A stretch of DNA of 64,000 bases from Lepidodermella squamata (Eukaryota; Gastrotricha): positions 1-64,000 of the forward strand of contig JBLDXI010000055.1 of NCBI GenBank assembly GCA_047495785.1. Reading direction: 5' to 3'. Below, piece by piece: positions 1 through 11,728 of the stretch (its first letter is position 1; each line of letters starts with the position of its first letter). Under the pieces are notes generated by a model. That model searched no databases, was not told the DNA's origin, and was given only the letters and a program-made list of their open reading frames with translations. The position numbers and the translations under genes were made by a program.

Positions 1-3000
1 AAGAACTAGCCCCACCAGCATACTTCCCATGACTCGTATTCGACTCGGAGCCGCCGCTGTCATCGCTATCGCTATCAGCCCCAGCATCGTCGTCGTCCAA
101 CAATTCGCCGAATTCGGACAACGCCGCGTCAAAAATGTCGTAAAGCGTCGTCGTCATCGCGTAGATCAGCGAATTTTCGTCCGTGTTGTACAGCCGCGAG
201 TTATCCAGCAAACGCCTCACATCGTTGAGAAACGACGCCGCTCGGTCGTAATCACCCTTTTGCAGCCGCTTTTTGATGTTACCCAAATCAATCGGGCTCT
301 TCACGATCCTCGTATAGTCCGGGTATTCACGAATGTCGACAGGGTTCAGAAACGGCTGAGACGCCGGCGATTTCCACAGGCGAGATAGCACCTCCTGGCA
401 GAGCGTTTTCCAGTTCGGGGCTGACGAGTTCGACCCGGTTGAAGATTGCCGATTCGCTTTTTTCGCCGGCGGTTGACGCGATGAAGAACCCGCGCGTTTA
501 CCACTAGGGCCTTCGTCATCCGAATTCAAACCATTGTCAGAGTCGTAATCTTCGTTATACGTCACGCGGGCGCGTTTCCTGGTGCTGTGACGCTGGCCGA
601 ACTTCGAAGAGGCGTCTAAACACTCCGGGTCGTCGATAATAGCCACCAAAATTTCGACAATCGACTCCGCATGCCTCACTATGTCACTACCAGCCTCGTT
701 GAAATTGGCCGCGTTCAACGAAATGTGTTTCACGTCCCATTTGATCGCATCGATTCGTCGATAGTAGCCCGAGACTAACCGCTCCCGGATCAAAGACAGG
801 TCAACAGGGTAGGCGATTGTGCATAAATAGGTTGGATAGGCCGTGTAATCGACGGGCACCACGAAAAATTCAGCTGAGGCTAGGCCCATGACTTGATCGA
901 AGCAAGAAACAATGCGTTGGCAGGTTGCCTCTCGGTCACCCCTGGGCGGCCACTCGTGGTGGGCCGGGACATATGCCGCGATATCATTCGACGAACTAGC
1001 CCCATCCGACGTACCGCCCCGGGTCACTTTCGGTAACGGTTCGATATCCCACGGCGAAACTGACTCTTCATCCTCCTCCGAGTCCCATAAAATTCGATAT
1101 ACCCGGAAGTTACAACCGTGCGCTAGGGGTTGCCGGCCGATGATCGCCCCGCTGTACCACTGGCCGTCGATTTGAGACCGGAATTTATCACCAACAGCCC
1201 AGTCACGGTGCAGCGAACGGTCGTACCACTGCCTCAGAATCACGAAGTCAACAACATTCGCCAAATCGTGGAATTTGAACCTTAACAGCAACGGATTTGA
1301 ATCCTCACGAGTTCTCAGCACTAGCAACCGGACGTAGATCAATCGAACCCCAGTATCTGGCGTGAGTTCAATCGACATATCTTCCACCCGGCAAATTTCC
1401 TGCTCGAGCAGGTCGCTCGAATACAAGTTGTACGGCATCAGGGCCAATTCGCCTTTTTTGATGTGATACGCGTTGAATTTCTGCACAGCGTCAATGTACT
1501 GCCGATGGCCGCGCCAGATATACACGACTTCATCGCCGATTTGCGGCACAAATGGGAAGCGGACTGTTGACGAGGTCTGTGTCATCCAGGGCGGGATGAC
1601 TTGAAAGCGCTCCGTATCGCCGTTGACCGCAAGATTTCCGTTTCGCTTCGCAGTTATACCGCCGTTTTGCGTCGACCGATGCGCCTCGAAAATGTCCGTG
1701 TCAGGTATGCTGGACGAATTTTCGTTGAAAGCTGTCGGGCTGTGGCGTTTCGACGAATTCCGCTGCTTGTAACGAAGAGCGCGAGACGACGGACCCTCCT
1801 CGATCGGTTCTTCTTTCAACCGACGCGACGAACCGGCGCCATTCAACCCGTTTTGACCGTTGGACGAGGCGGTTGAAGCACCCCGGGTCAAAACTGCCGG
1901 TACTGGGTCAGGTACCCTGGAAGTTGAAGGTCTCGAGTGGTCCCGTAATTCGTATCTACCGCTCTGATTTGGGCTTTCTGACTTTTTACTCCTCGACCGG
2001 CGTTTCGAACGCTTTTCAGCTCGATCTGCCCGTCGCGATGTCGACCCTCGTGACGTACCAGGCTGGTCTAACCCGCCGCGCCTCGATGATCGCGAATTTT
2101 CTTGATGGTGACTAGCATCGCGTTTCGGACGAGGCCGGCTGCTGGCTGCCCCGTTGCTGTGTTCACGCGGCTGCCAGTCTGAATCGTCAGAGGCCGGGTC
2201 TGAGCTTTCACTCGAGTTAGAACTGGCTGTGTCTTCATCCGAACTGACCGGGTCGCGATTGCCATTTGTTGCTACTGCTGCTGCGGCTCGGGAACTTCGA
2301 GCGGTTGTTCGAGATCTTTGTTGTTGGTTAGCGGAAGCCGCGCGGCTTGAAGCCAATCGTTTCAACGCTTCGCTAACCGATGCATCACTAGAGGCTCGGC
2401 TGGCCTCGTCGTTACTCGGAACGTCACGGCTCTGATCCTAAATAAAAAAAATGTAGTTATTAAGGGAAATGTTAATAATATTTAGCTCAGAACTAAACGA
2501 TCGATAGATTGATAGCGAGTGAGGGCTATCAATATACTTGGATTTAAGAGAGTCGAATCGATTTTTTTTCGGAAATTTTATGAGATGCTGAAATCATCAT
2601 TTTTGAAAAACCCAAAATTGGGATGTCAAGTCACAGAAATTGCATTTTTCCGGGTTTCCATTTTTGAAACATTCAAACTTTATCGAGGTCATGTTGATGG
2701 ATTAGCGCCCCAGTACATTCAGCAGAATAATCAAAATATTGAAATCAGTTGGGACATTTGAGTTCAGTCCATAGTTGGATTTTTTGAGCGTTTCACAAAA
2801 AATGCATGCACTTTGATCGGAGAACAAATTAGACCGCTCAAATGGTTGCATTATGCTCATTTCGGACTTTTCGCCCCGAGCCTTCAGATGAAACTTCGAA
2901 CTTGAAAATTAATATTTTGTGACTAATATAATGAGGTTTTGAAAATTGCAAGATGGCGCATTTGTATAACGTGTGTAAGCTTCCCAGCTGCGATGCACGT

Positions 3001-5961
3001 AACCGAAAATTTCCAAAATCTTCACAAAATCTTGAGAATTCTCCTCAATAACACCAGTCTGAAGTTAACTTGTGGGATATTTCAATATTTATTTGATCGC
3101 TCTACAAATAATGGGCGAGCATTTCGAGCCGATTGCGTTTCACACTTTCACTTACATCATCAGCCACATCTCGGCTACGGCTGTTATCGTCCAAATCCGG
3201 TCGCCTGGTCCTGCGAGTTGACCGAAGTGTCCGTCCGCCCGAGGCTGCCTCCCTCGATGTCGTCGGCGCATCGTTCGCATTCTCGTCATCCTCGTCCCGA
3301 ATTATCACCCTAGCAGGCCTAGCAGGTCGTCTTTCTCGCCGATCTCGCCGCTCTTCGTGCTCAGCTCGGCGACTAGACCTCGCGCTACTCGCCGCAGCGG
3401 CTGGACGCTCTTCATCCGAGTCATTTTCGTTGTAATTCGGCCTCGCGCCGCGAGTTCTCCGCTCGGCATGGCTGCCGTTATTGCTCGACGCAGCCCCGTT
3501 TCGAGACGGTATTTTCTCTCGCTCCTCTCCGCTGTCCGTGTCATACAACGCCCGGGTAATCAGGCGGTTAGTCGCCGGCATGGTGTTGTCATTATCCGAG
3601 ACTTCAACCGCCCTGGTCTCCCAGCTTCGAAGCCTGTGGTTTTCACTCAGCAAACCGCTATTCTCCGATCGTTTCAGAGGTTTCTTATGCGACTCCTCCT
3701 CGAAATACAAACTCTCCGCGTCGTACTGAGCCGATGCCTTTGCGATTTGGCTGTATACCTCGGTTTGAGTTAGTACCCGGCACAACGGTCGAGTTTCACA
3801 CCAGGCAGCTGGCCGGTCCTGGGGCGGGCGACCGGCAGCAGCGTCGGCAACAGATCGGTCGGTAACTTCGTGGTAGCCTTCATCATCGACTATCACTTCG
3901 GGGATGTTATCTTGGCCAGTTAGCCGTTCGCGGCCGGGAACGAGCTGCTGCATATCTGATGGATACGGCGCACCCTCGGAATCTGAAGAAATTAACAAAA
4001 TGATCAAAAATCGATCAAATAATCAAGCCTTACCGATGAGCCAAGGGGGAGGAAGTTCGTGAGGAGGCCGGTTACTAAGCTGATCGAGAGGGTAGTCGAG
4101 GGGATTGTAAGTAATTTGCCGATAATCGGTGTTGAAAAACATCTGACAATGGGTCATGAATTAAATTCAATAACAATTTCGAAAATTTTGAAATTTTTAT
4201 CTACCTGTTCGGGTAAAGTGCCGTAATCTTTGCGAAACTGGCCGAAACTGAAGAGCAAAACATGACCGTACGAATCAGCGGCAGCGAGGGATAAACTGTC
4301 ATCGGGGTTGAGTGAAAGCGCGTGAATGGCGCCGTTTTCATCGAAATTCGCCCCGGCCTTATTTTGGTAATTAAACATTTGTTCGCCAGTTCGAATGTCC
4401 CAGATGATGATCAGCCCGTCGTAACCGCCCGTCACAACGAGATACGGGTCGAAATTTGAGCAAGATATACAGAAAGCTTGATTTTTGTGGCCCTTCAACA
4501 CGCGAACCAGTTTGCCGGTCTGCGCGTCAAACACTTTGAGCGTTTTGTCCGAAACTGATACGATGAGAAATTCGTCATTGCACGTCCACCGGATCATGCA
4601 AACCTGCACCCGGGACACTACGTCGTCCTTACTGAGAGTTTGCGAGCAGTTGATGATCAACTGGCGCCACTGCTGGCGCTCGTAATGAAAAATCCGAGCA
4701 GTTCCGTCGCAGCTAGCGGTTGCGAATTTCAACGCGTTATTCGCGAATTGGAGGGAATCGACCTCATCGCCGTGTCCCTCGAGCTCGGCAACTTTTTCAA
4801 AAGCAACCGATAACGTGTAGATCCTCACTACACAATCCGAGCTTCCTGCGACTAGAAAATAACCACCCTCGCTGAATGACATTGATAAAACTCGAACGCC
4901 AGCTCGCGATTTTTCAATGAATTTGATCGGTTTCTCGGCGAATGCGTTGTCTATACTTCTCCAACGCCAGAGACAAATCACACCATCAGCCCCGCCAGTT
5001 GCTAAATAGCAGAAGTAATGCGGCGGCTGGGTTGAGTCACCGTCGAAATGGTACATTGGGGAAAAGGCGACCGCGGTAACAGTTCCAGAGTGACCCTTCA
5101 GAACCGCAATATTCGCAGTACTCCTCAAATCCCAAACTCGGACAGTTTTATCACAACTACCCGATGCCATCAAAGAATTATCACAACTAATCGCAATATC
5201 ACTGATTTCCATTATATGACCGCGGAACGTCGCGAGCAAGCGACCGGTTTGAAGGTGCCACGCTTTAATAAGCCGATCATCCGATCCGGTGAAAACGATT
5301 TCCGAGCGTTTGTCGAAGGCCACGCAAAATACGGGCGCAAGATGGCCGAAAACCTTTGCTGACGAAGTGCAAGATTTGTACCGGTACGCCGGCCATGCGA
5401 TGCGAGGTGTAAGTGAACCATACAAATTTGTTTCAGTCAAATATCGAACTAAAAACCAATTTATATGAACGGAACTCCGCCTTAAAATTGAAAACTCACG
5501 AGAATGGCAAGGATTAGAGAAGGCGGTGGATTTTCGAAGAAAGTGAGTTGGTAGACGTTGAGCATACGCAATCATACTGACGGGTGATTGGAAATGAGAA
5601 CCATGTTTCAAATTGTGCTGATTGAGAGCTAATTGCAACAATTGAGGCAGTGTGCCAGGTAGCACATTTTTGTGGAGCAAAGCCTGAAATAAAAATGTCA
5701 TGAAAATATTAAAACAGCCGCCTTAAAAAAATTACCGTATCTTTGTACGTTGATGGTAAGGTATCTCCTTGCCATGTTCTTCGCTTAGGAAGCAACTTAT
5801 ACTTATCGAGCTCTTCTTTCAATGCCTAATAAAAATTTCATTAGCTTCAAGGGAAAAAACAAAATACCGAAAATTACTTTTGAAGCCTCCGTGCAAGGCG
5901 TCTGCTCTAAAAACCTTGCGATCAAAAACAGGAGCTCTGGTTGGATATTGTCGTTATTCAT
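1..5961 (-). CDS. PHIP/BRWD: BRWD/PHIP-family WD40 and double-bromodomain chromatin reader (3' end off window)
   Basis: Exons rebuilt on the minus strand: 5961-5878, 5825-5736, 5683-5500, 5448-4205, 4142-4034, 3982-3156 and 2437-<1, all in frame, giving about 1658 aa before the window ends. Order seen: N-terminal helical region (starts MNNDNIQPELLFLIARFLEQ), about eight WD40 repeats (residues ~160-510), the family signature QRLVPGRE, an acidic Ser/Arg-rich linker, a cryptic Tudor-like segment (genomic ~1590-1090, begins FPFVPQIGDEV), bromodomain 1 (~930-640) and bromodomain 2 (~410-110). This order and the linker motifs match vertebrate PHIP, BRWD1 and BRWD3, nuclear histone readers that also act as CUL4 substrate receptors; that role is inferred from the family. 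Most introns are short but the one at 2438-3155 is 718 bp. The vertebrate paralogues cannot be told apart here. Confidence 0.93.
2438..3155 (-). other. Long intron of the BRWD gene
   Basis: A 718 bp intron with donor GTAAGT (3155-3150) and acceptor TTTATTTAG (ending 2438). It is A/T rich. I see no conserved coding segment, RNA gene or repeat in it. Short ORFs in the region are not supported by similarity. Confidence 0.7.
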
Positions 5962-6250
5962 GTCAAGTTCGCTACTAAACCATGCTTACAGCAATCTGTA
6001 TTCATTACTAAGCAAATTCTAAGAAAAATCGTGAATGTAATACAACGTTGTCGTTATTTTTACTTTCGTGTTTTTTCGATGTTCAATCACAAAGAATAAT
6101 TGAGTTTTTACAAAAATCGAGCTACCTCGCTCGAACGGCGCGATTAACGTATAGTTATGTTGTCAACCATCACGTCGATAAACATAAAACAATAATTATT
6201 ATATATATTCGAATAATAAGGCAGTGAGAAAATTAAAATAACTACCACTA
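5962..6250 (-). promoter_or_regulatory. BRWD leader region with acceptor-like site and overlapping uORF
   Basis: Between the TBRG1 stop and the BRWD start, the minus strand carries a pyrimidine-rich acceptor (TTTTTCTTAG) about 60 nt upstream of the BRWD ATG. A 15-codon upstream ORF follows (MNTDCCKHGLVANLT). Its TGA overlaps the main ATG as ATGA. The acceptor could receive a spliced leader or a cis 5' UTR intron; the uORF could dampen translation. No further gene is visible in this 289 bp spacer. Confidence 0.4.
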
Positions 6251-7028
6251 CTACTGGCTTGATTGCGAGAGAAGCGACGGTTTTGGCTCTTCTTTTGCCA
6301 TGACATTAGCTGACGAGATATTGAGTAGCGCCGAGAAATCTTCGAACGAAAAGCTCGGATGCGAGGGTAGGCAAGAGTCGATTTTCAGCCAACCATGCAG
6401 CACTGGCGTTAGACTAACCGAGGGATGACTGAAGCCGAAAAAGGTTGAGCCTTGATCGGCGCTAACCAATTGCAACATCCCGCCAGATCTTTCGTTTATC
6501 CTCGCGATCAATTTTTCATGCGCTTCTTGCGGCGTATTGCCAGAGAAAACGACATCGCCTTCGATTGAGCTTGAGATTATTGAAAAAATTTGCCCGCTGA
6601 CTTGACACCGATACCAGCAAGGGTGAGATAGTTGGTCGAGGCTGGTGTACTTGCGAAAACTCAGGTAGCCGTTCAAATCTTCTGGATTCCCTGAATTTCG
6701 AATTTCGATTTCTGGCGAGCGGATTTTGCGAGGGCTGGTTAATTCGAAGCCGTACACTCGTTTCGCCAGAACGTATCTCTCGTATTTCAGCTTATTAAGG
6801 CGCTGACGAGCCTCTTGGCACCGACGGGATAGAGCAGCATTAGTGTATAGGGTGCGCCGAATCGCACGCCGAATCATCCCGAGCCTGCGTTCGCACTCGG
6901 CGTCCGGCACATCGTTCATCATCATTTCATAATAAACCTAATAAATGCAAAAAACATGAAAAAGTCAGCTTTTTATTGTCTCATAAAACGGTTTGAAAGA
7001 ATTCGGTGTAATTATTATTACTTACCAT
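6251..7028 (-). CDS. TBRG1: TBRG1-like FYRN/FYRC protein
   Basis: Main exon 6937-6251; a tiny upstream exon ending in ATG (7028-7026) joins in frame across an 88 bp intron (7025-6938), giving about 229 aa. If the internal ATG at 6925 is used the product is 224 aa. The N-terminus matches the basic helical region of TBRG1/NIAM (LRKAARATVFENAAI in human against IRRAIRRTLYTNAAL here). FYRN-like sequence (WYRCQVSGQIFSI) and FYRC-like sequence (STFFGFSHPSV, then HGWLKIDSC) follow. Human TBRG1 is a nuclear growth inhibitor linked to ARF, Mdm2 and p53; function here is inferred. The protein is about half the human length, mostly from a shorter middle. It lies 289 bp upstream of BRWD on the same strand. 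Confidence 0.85.
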
Positions 7029-7613
7029 AATTTGTGTCTTAGACAAATAAGCATGCGCCAATAAAACGGCTACAACAATCAAAAAGAAGAAGAAGACAAG
7101 CACACTGAAACGCTAAAATTGACTGGAGACGCGTCTTGTTGGTAAAAATGAGTAGTAAGCTTTCATATTTTAATTAGTTTAATCATGACAGGAATACATA
7201 ATCATTAAAAGAAATCACCAGGTGTATTTTCGAAGTTATCAGGGCAATAAAATTACGTTAAAATCGATTAGACAGAAGTTTCACACGGTTCACGATAAAA
7301 CACACGTAGACACGTACACAGGGTATGAGATGAAGGCGGCAAAACCAATTTTCCACTGATCCGCGAGGCGAACGAACGCAGGAAGAAACTCAAGATAAAA
7401 ACGAGAAACTTCGCGCTGCAGACCTGATGAATAAGCTCAACAAAAGAAAAAGCGATCATTTTTCGGCATTTTTAAGCAAATAAAACAAATCAAAAGAATT
7501 TCTGTCATGTGAGTAAGCTGAATAATTTTCTAAAACCTTAAACAATTTTTTTCTGCATTAACAAATTGAGCGTGATGATTTTTCTGACGAAGAAAAAGTT
7601 TGGTCAACACATG
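7029..7613. other. Spacer between TBRG1 and FBXL4
   Basis: 585 bp holding the TBRG1 5' flank and the FBXL4 3' flank; both genes are on the minus strand. A/T-rich with no similarity-supported ORF. The 63-codon minus-strand ORF at 7268-7459 has no recognisable domain and I do not call it. Confidence 0.6.
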
Positions 7614-9652
7614 TTAGGGCTGGTATGATTTTTTGATGGCGCAATTCGGGAAAGTGCGGCGTAGCTGGGCTACTTCGTCAAAGTCTAGCGAAGCGCAGAA
7701 CGAGATGTCGAGAAACGCCAAACGTCGGCATCTGTCCAACAGCGAAATCACTCCACTAGCAGTAACATCGCGACAACCAAGGATGTCGAGGTGCTCGAGA
7801 TTCTCGAATAAGTAAGTTGCAAAGCAATCCAAATCGGCGTCGCAAATGGTGCGATTTGCAGTCAACAACAGCCGGCGTAAGCGGGGTAATCCTTTCGCAA
7901 GGTGTCGGAAAATTGACGTCGAGCTGCGAACGTCCCCACACCATCCAAGATCAAGTTCTTCCAGTTTCGGACAACCGTTCGCCAGATCGCGAAGGCCGAA
8001 ATGAGTGACAGATTTGCCTCGCCAGCAATCCAAAGCCTAATAAATGAATAATTAATAAGCCTGATATTCACTTATAAGGAAATAGAGCCAACCTTTAGAT
8101 TCGGGCATGACATAGAAAGACACTTCAGTACCATATCCATGTTGGAAACCTTGGACAAAGATCCAATATCCAGCGCTTCAAGATTCGAAAGCTTAGACAG
8201 TATAGTAACTAATACGGGCTCCGCGATGAAGGTTCGATAAAGAGACAGTCGGCGTAGGTTTTGCAGATTTTCAAGACAAGCGAAGCCAGTGCCGGTCAGG
8301 TTACGGCAACCGGATAGGTCAAGCGTTTGCAACTGAGGCTGGGTTTCACAAATTTTTCTCAGCAAATTATCATCGACTTGCATACAGCACGAAAGCATTA
8401 GCGACTGGAGACGGCCTGGTTGGGCTAAACCGTCGAAAAATGGAGAGCAGTCGACGTACGGTGGAAGCCATGACAAGCGAACATGGCGCAGATCTTGCGA
8501 GAGCTCGGCTAATTTCGCCAAAATTGAAGTATTGACCTTCTCCCAGCATGGCTTCAGATCAAGAACAGTATGCATACCCGGGTCGCGCATCGCGGCATTT
8601 AGTCGCTTGCAAACCAAAGATAAGCGGGCGACTGTGCGTGAGCGGTCATGGTATGGCAGGCATGCGACAACTGCATGAAGTAATTCTTGCGGTAGATTAT
8701 GGAGCTGAGCGATTCGTTCTACAGTAGATAGGGCTTGATTAGGCGGCATTTGCGCCGATAGGCGTTGAATATCATTCAAAGCTTGATGCACAGACCACAG
8801 AGACCATACGCTACGAGTCGAGCATGATTTCTTAGGACTGGTTTCACACGTGCTATTGCTCGACGATGGTTCGTCTAAATCTTGGTCCAACTGATTAACA
8901 ACAGAGCGTTGTGGAGTGACAGCTTCATTCTTGCTTGGGCGATTATTCGAGTCAAATGGGTCGTCGCAGAGCTGCTCTTTACCAACTGAGTTGGGCACTG
9001 CATAGCCATGGATGTAGACAGCATCAATTTCAGGGTAATATTCAGCACCATTAGCGCAAAGTTCAAGGCGTATTGCATTTACTGGTCGATTGTTCAGCTT
9101 CTCCAAGTTTAGAGGAGGAACGAATGCTCGAGCTGCTTTACCAAGCGTTAGATCAGGCTTGCCACGCCACAGCAGAGTCCAGTCCGTAACTGGATCCTCA
9201 GGACTCGCGCTATATCCAGCATAGACTCGAACAACATGCCCAACATTGAACGTTTCGTAAATCTCGACTGCTTTCAGATAAACTGGAGTAGTATAAGACA
9301 GCGCTATGAAATCTTCCGTCAAATCGTCAGGGTCTTCAGTTGAATCAAAAGCACTGTCAAGCCATAACAGAGAATTTTCTTGCCACCAACGATCGAATGT
9401 GCGAAATACTGCAGCATGTGAGCAGTCTCCGTAGCGTGGGTAGATGCGAGTTTCGCCAGCCAAATTTTGAGCGGTGTATGCAAAAGCGGATTCTTCACCG
9501 CCGTATTGAGATGAAAATGCAGTAACTTGACAGGCGGATTGGCGCAAAATTGGCTGCTCTTTAATCGGGCTTGAGATCAACTCAACGTTCTCCATACGTG
9601 CTGGAGAAGATAGGATTCGGGCTGTACTGCTTCCATTATGAGCTAAGCGCAT
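7614..9652 (-). CDS. FBXL4: FBXL4 orthologue, F-box/LRR mitochondrial ubiquitin-ligase receptor
   Basis: Exons 9652-8093 and 8036-7614, joined across a 56 bp intron, encode 660 aa (human about 621). The N-terminal ~250 residues are the discoidin/F5-8-like domain typical of FBXL4 (SSQYGGEESAFAYTAQNLAG, then DRWWQ and AIRLELCANGAEYYPEIDAV). An F-box follows (LHNLPQELLHAVVACLPYHD), then leucine-rich repeats (LQTLDLSGCRNLTGTGF, KLEELDLGWC, LEHLDILGCRDV), ending in FPNCAIKKSYQP like the human C-terminus. FBXL4 is an SCF receptor at mitochondria that restrains mitophagy by promoting BNIP3/NIX turnover (family knowledge). I chose ATG 9652 because the upstream in-frame codon is TTG and lies directly after an acceptor-like TTCTAG (ending 9662), a possible trans-splice site. 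The intron donor (AAAG|GTTGGC) is weak but the join reproduces the family sequence. Confidence 0.93.
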
Positions 9653-11728
9653 CTCGTTCAACTAGAATTCAACAACTAATATGCCTAGGTTCTGAATCAA
9701 ATCCTGTTTTAATATTAAGACGCCAAATAGAGAATAGAATCATATCAACAGTTAATAAAAGCCTCAGTATGTTAGCGCGAGAATGGTAACGGATTTTGTC
9801 CACGTTTAACCAAGATATGGAATTGGGATGTCCCCTCTATGCAGTAGGGTACCTCCATATCTCATTTCGCTTGCCCCATCCATTAGCATACGTATTGGCA
9901 CTCGAAAAGATGTCTTGAGCATCACCACGGAACAAGCGTTATTAAAAAGGTTAAGGCGTAACACCACTCTAGGAAGCTTTTATTTTAGGAAGAAACTATC
10001 GAGTAATAACAGAGGTCAGTCTAATCATAATAGAAAGCTAAGATTTGCACATTCGCAATTGCCAATGCTTAAAAGCTCATAATCATATCACATTGCTTCC
10101 AGGTCGGAAGCCGAAGATCGATATTATAAAAATGAAAACCAAGAATTGAACGAGATTGAACGAGTATTTCAGTATTTCTAGAACTAGAACTCATGTGGCT
10201 GCTCTCATCTCTCATCCAGCCCGCAGAATGTCTTCAAATTTCCGAGTTTTTCCATTTATTCTTCATTCTAATATACGTCTCCAACGAGATCACATTTTAA
10301 TGGATAAGCAAAAACAATGGTTTATCGGAGGAAAAATATTCCGAAATTAAATGTCAGCCATAAAGGGTAGTCGTTTTCGGTTTGTCCCATGTCCAACAAA
10401 AGGTTACGGGTGCGCGGCTTGTTGTTCGGCATCTGATGATGACGACATCTTTTTGACCCCAGTGTTTTGGATTTGGAATTTGACTGTTTTTAGTTAAGTC
10501 TGTGGCAGATGTGATCAAAACATTCGGCATCGGTGATCGTTCAAGTTAAACCATTCTAACAGAACTGCAGGTTACTTAATACGTATGAGATTTTATCATG
10601 TCCAAAATTGTTCCTGACGATTGTTTGGTGCTGGCAACTTCGGTAGATCGCGGACCATGGTGAAATTGCAGCAATGGTTTAGGAATATCCGAACTACTTC
10701 AAAATAGTATAGTTTTAGCATCTGAGCTTTACGAAACTTGAGTCATCGTGCCTGATACGCAAGCCTTTTGACTTTTGAGGTCAAATACTCGTTAGTGTCT
10801 CGGAAAGGTTTTCCTTGTCTGGCGTCTGGCCGAGTGTAACGTGTAATAGAGCTATGTATGGTGTATGTTGCCATTTTCAGCTCCTGAGGTATATTCCAAT
10901 TAGTGTTAGTATGTTTAGATGATTAGAGGAATCCGATGATCGATAATCTAACCTACTTGCAATGAAGAGGTTTCATCTGACCAGTTCCACGATTTCTATA
11001 GCTGTATCACAAGAAACATCCTAACTTCCTTAGTTTGCGGGCTTAGATCCATGCCTGTTGCATTATGCTTCTTGTTTCAATACAGAGGTCCTTAAACCTA
11101 GATAGTTGAGAGTGGGATATGCTTAAAGCCATGTGTATGTGATGCTTGCATTGTCTTTTTGGGAACTGTAAAGGTGGGATTTTTTAAACTTCCTATGGAG
11201 CACCACTGCAGATTTCGTATTCGGATCCTATTTCTTTGATAATAATATATAACCTACGTTTTTCAGGTTTCGAGTACCGATCGTTACTCGAGAAACTGCT
11301 ATCGCGTTTTCCACCGGTCACCGGTCACATACCATCAGACAGAGAGTTCAAAATGTATGGTTGCGCGGTAGTTAGAGGAAATAGGTTGTTTCTTTTGGTC
11401 TCTTCCCCCATATGAAGACTGATTTGCGAACGTCCGCCAAATACTTAAAATGGTAATTACATCTCGATTATCACAGGCTCCCAGCTCTGAACTCTTAACC
11501 TTAAAATATGAAGAGATTGTTTACGTTCATCCCTTCTCTCGAAAGTTTATTTTTTTCTAAGAATTGATCAGTCAAATATTATAGCGAAAAATGCTACAAA
11601 TCATCTGCGAAATTCGACTGGATTTCGTGTAACTTGTAACATTCGAGTATCACCGTCTTCCTTTTTCCATTGAATGACTGATATGCATCGTAGGTTAAAT
11701 TTTTCCACTTTTGCAATTATTTCGTTCG
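9653..11728. other. Gene-free divergent region between FBXL4 and DHDDS
   Basis: About 2.1 kb between head-to-head genes. I find no ORF with recognisable similarity, no tRNA-like fold and no clear repeat. It probably holds the promoters of both genes; no TATA box stands out near either start. Plus-strand ORFs of 60-85 codons at 9571-10350 look like chance. Confidence 0.6.

Noticed and set aside
3102-4007. A separate 301-residue minus-strand protein
   Set aside because: It is one exon of BRWD; its start is intronic and the frame joins to exons on both sides.
9650-9661. FBXL4 start at the non-ATG codon 9661
   Set aside because: That codon is TTG next to an acceptor-like site; ATG 9652 is the better start.
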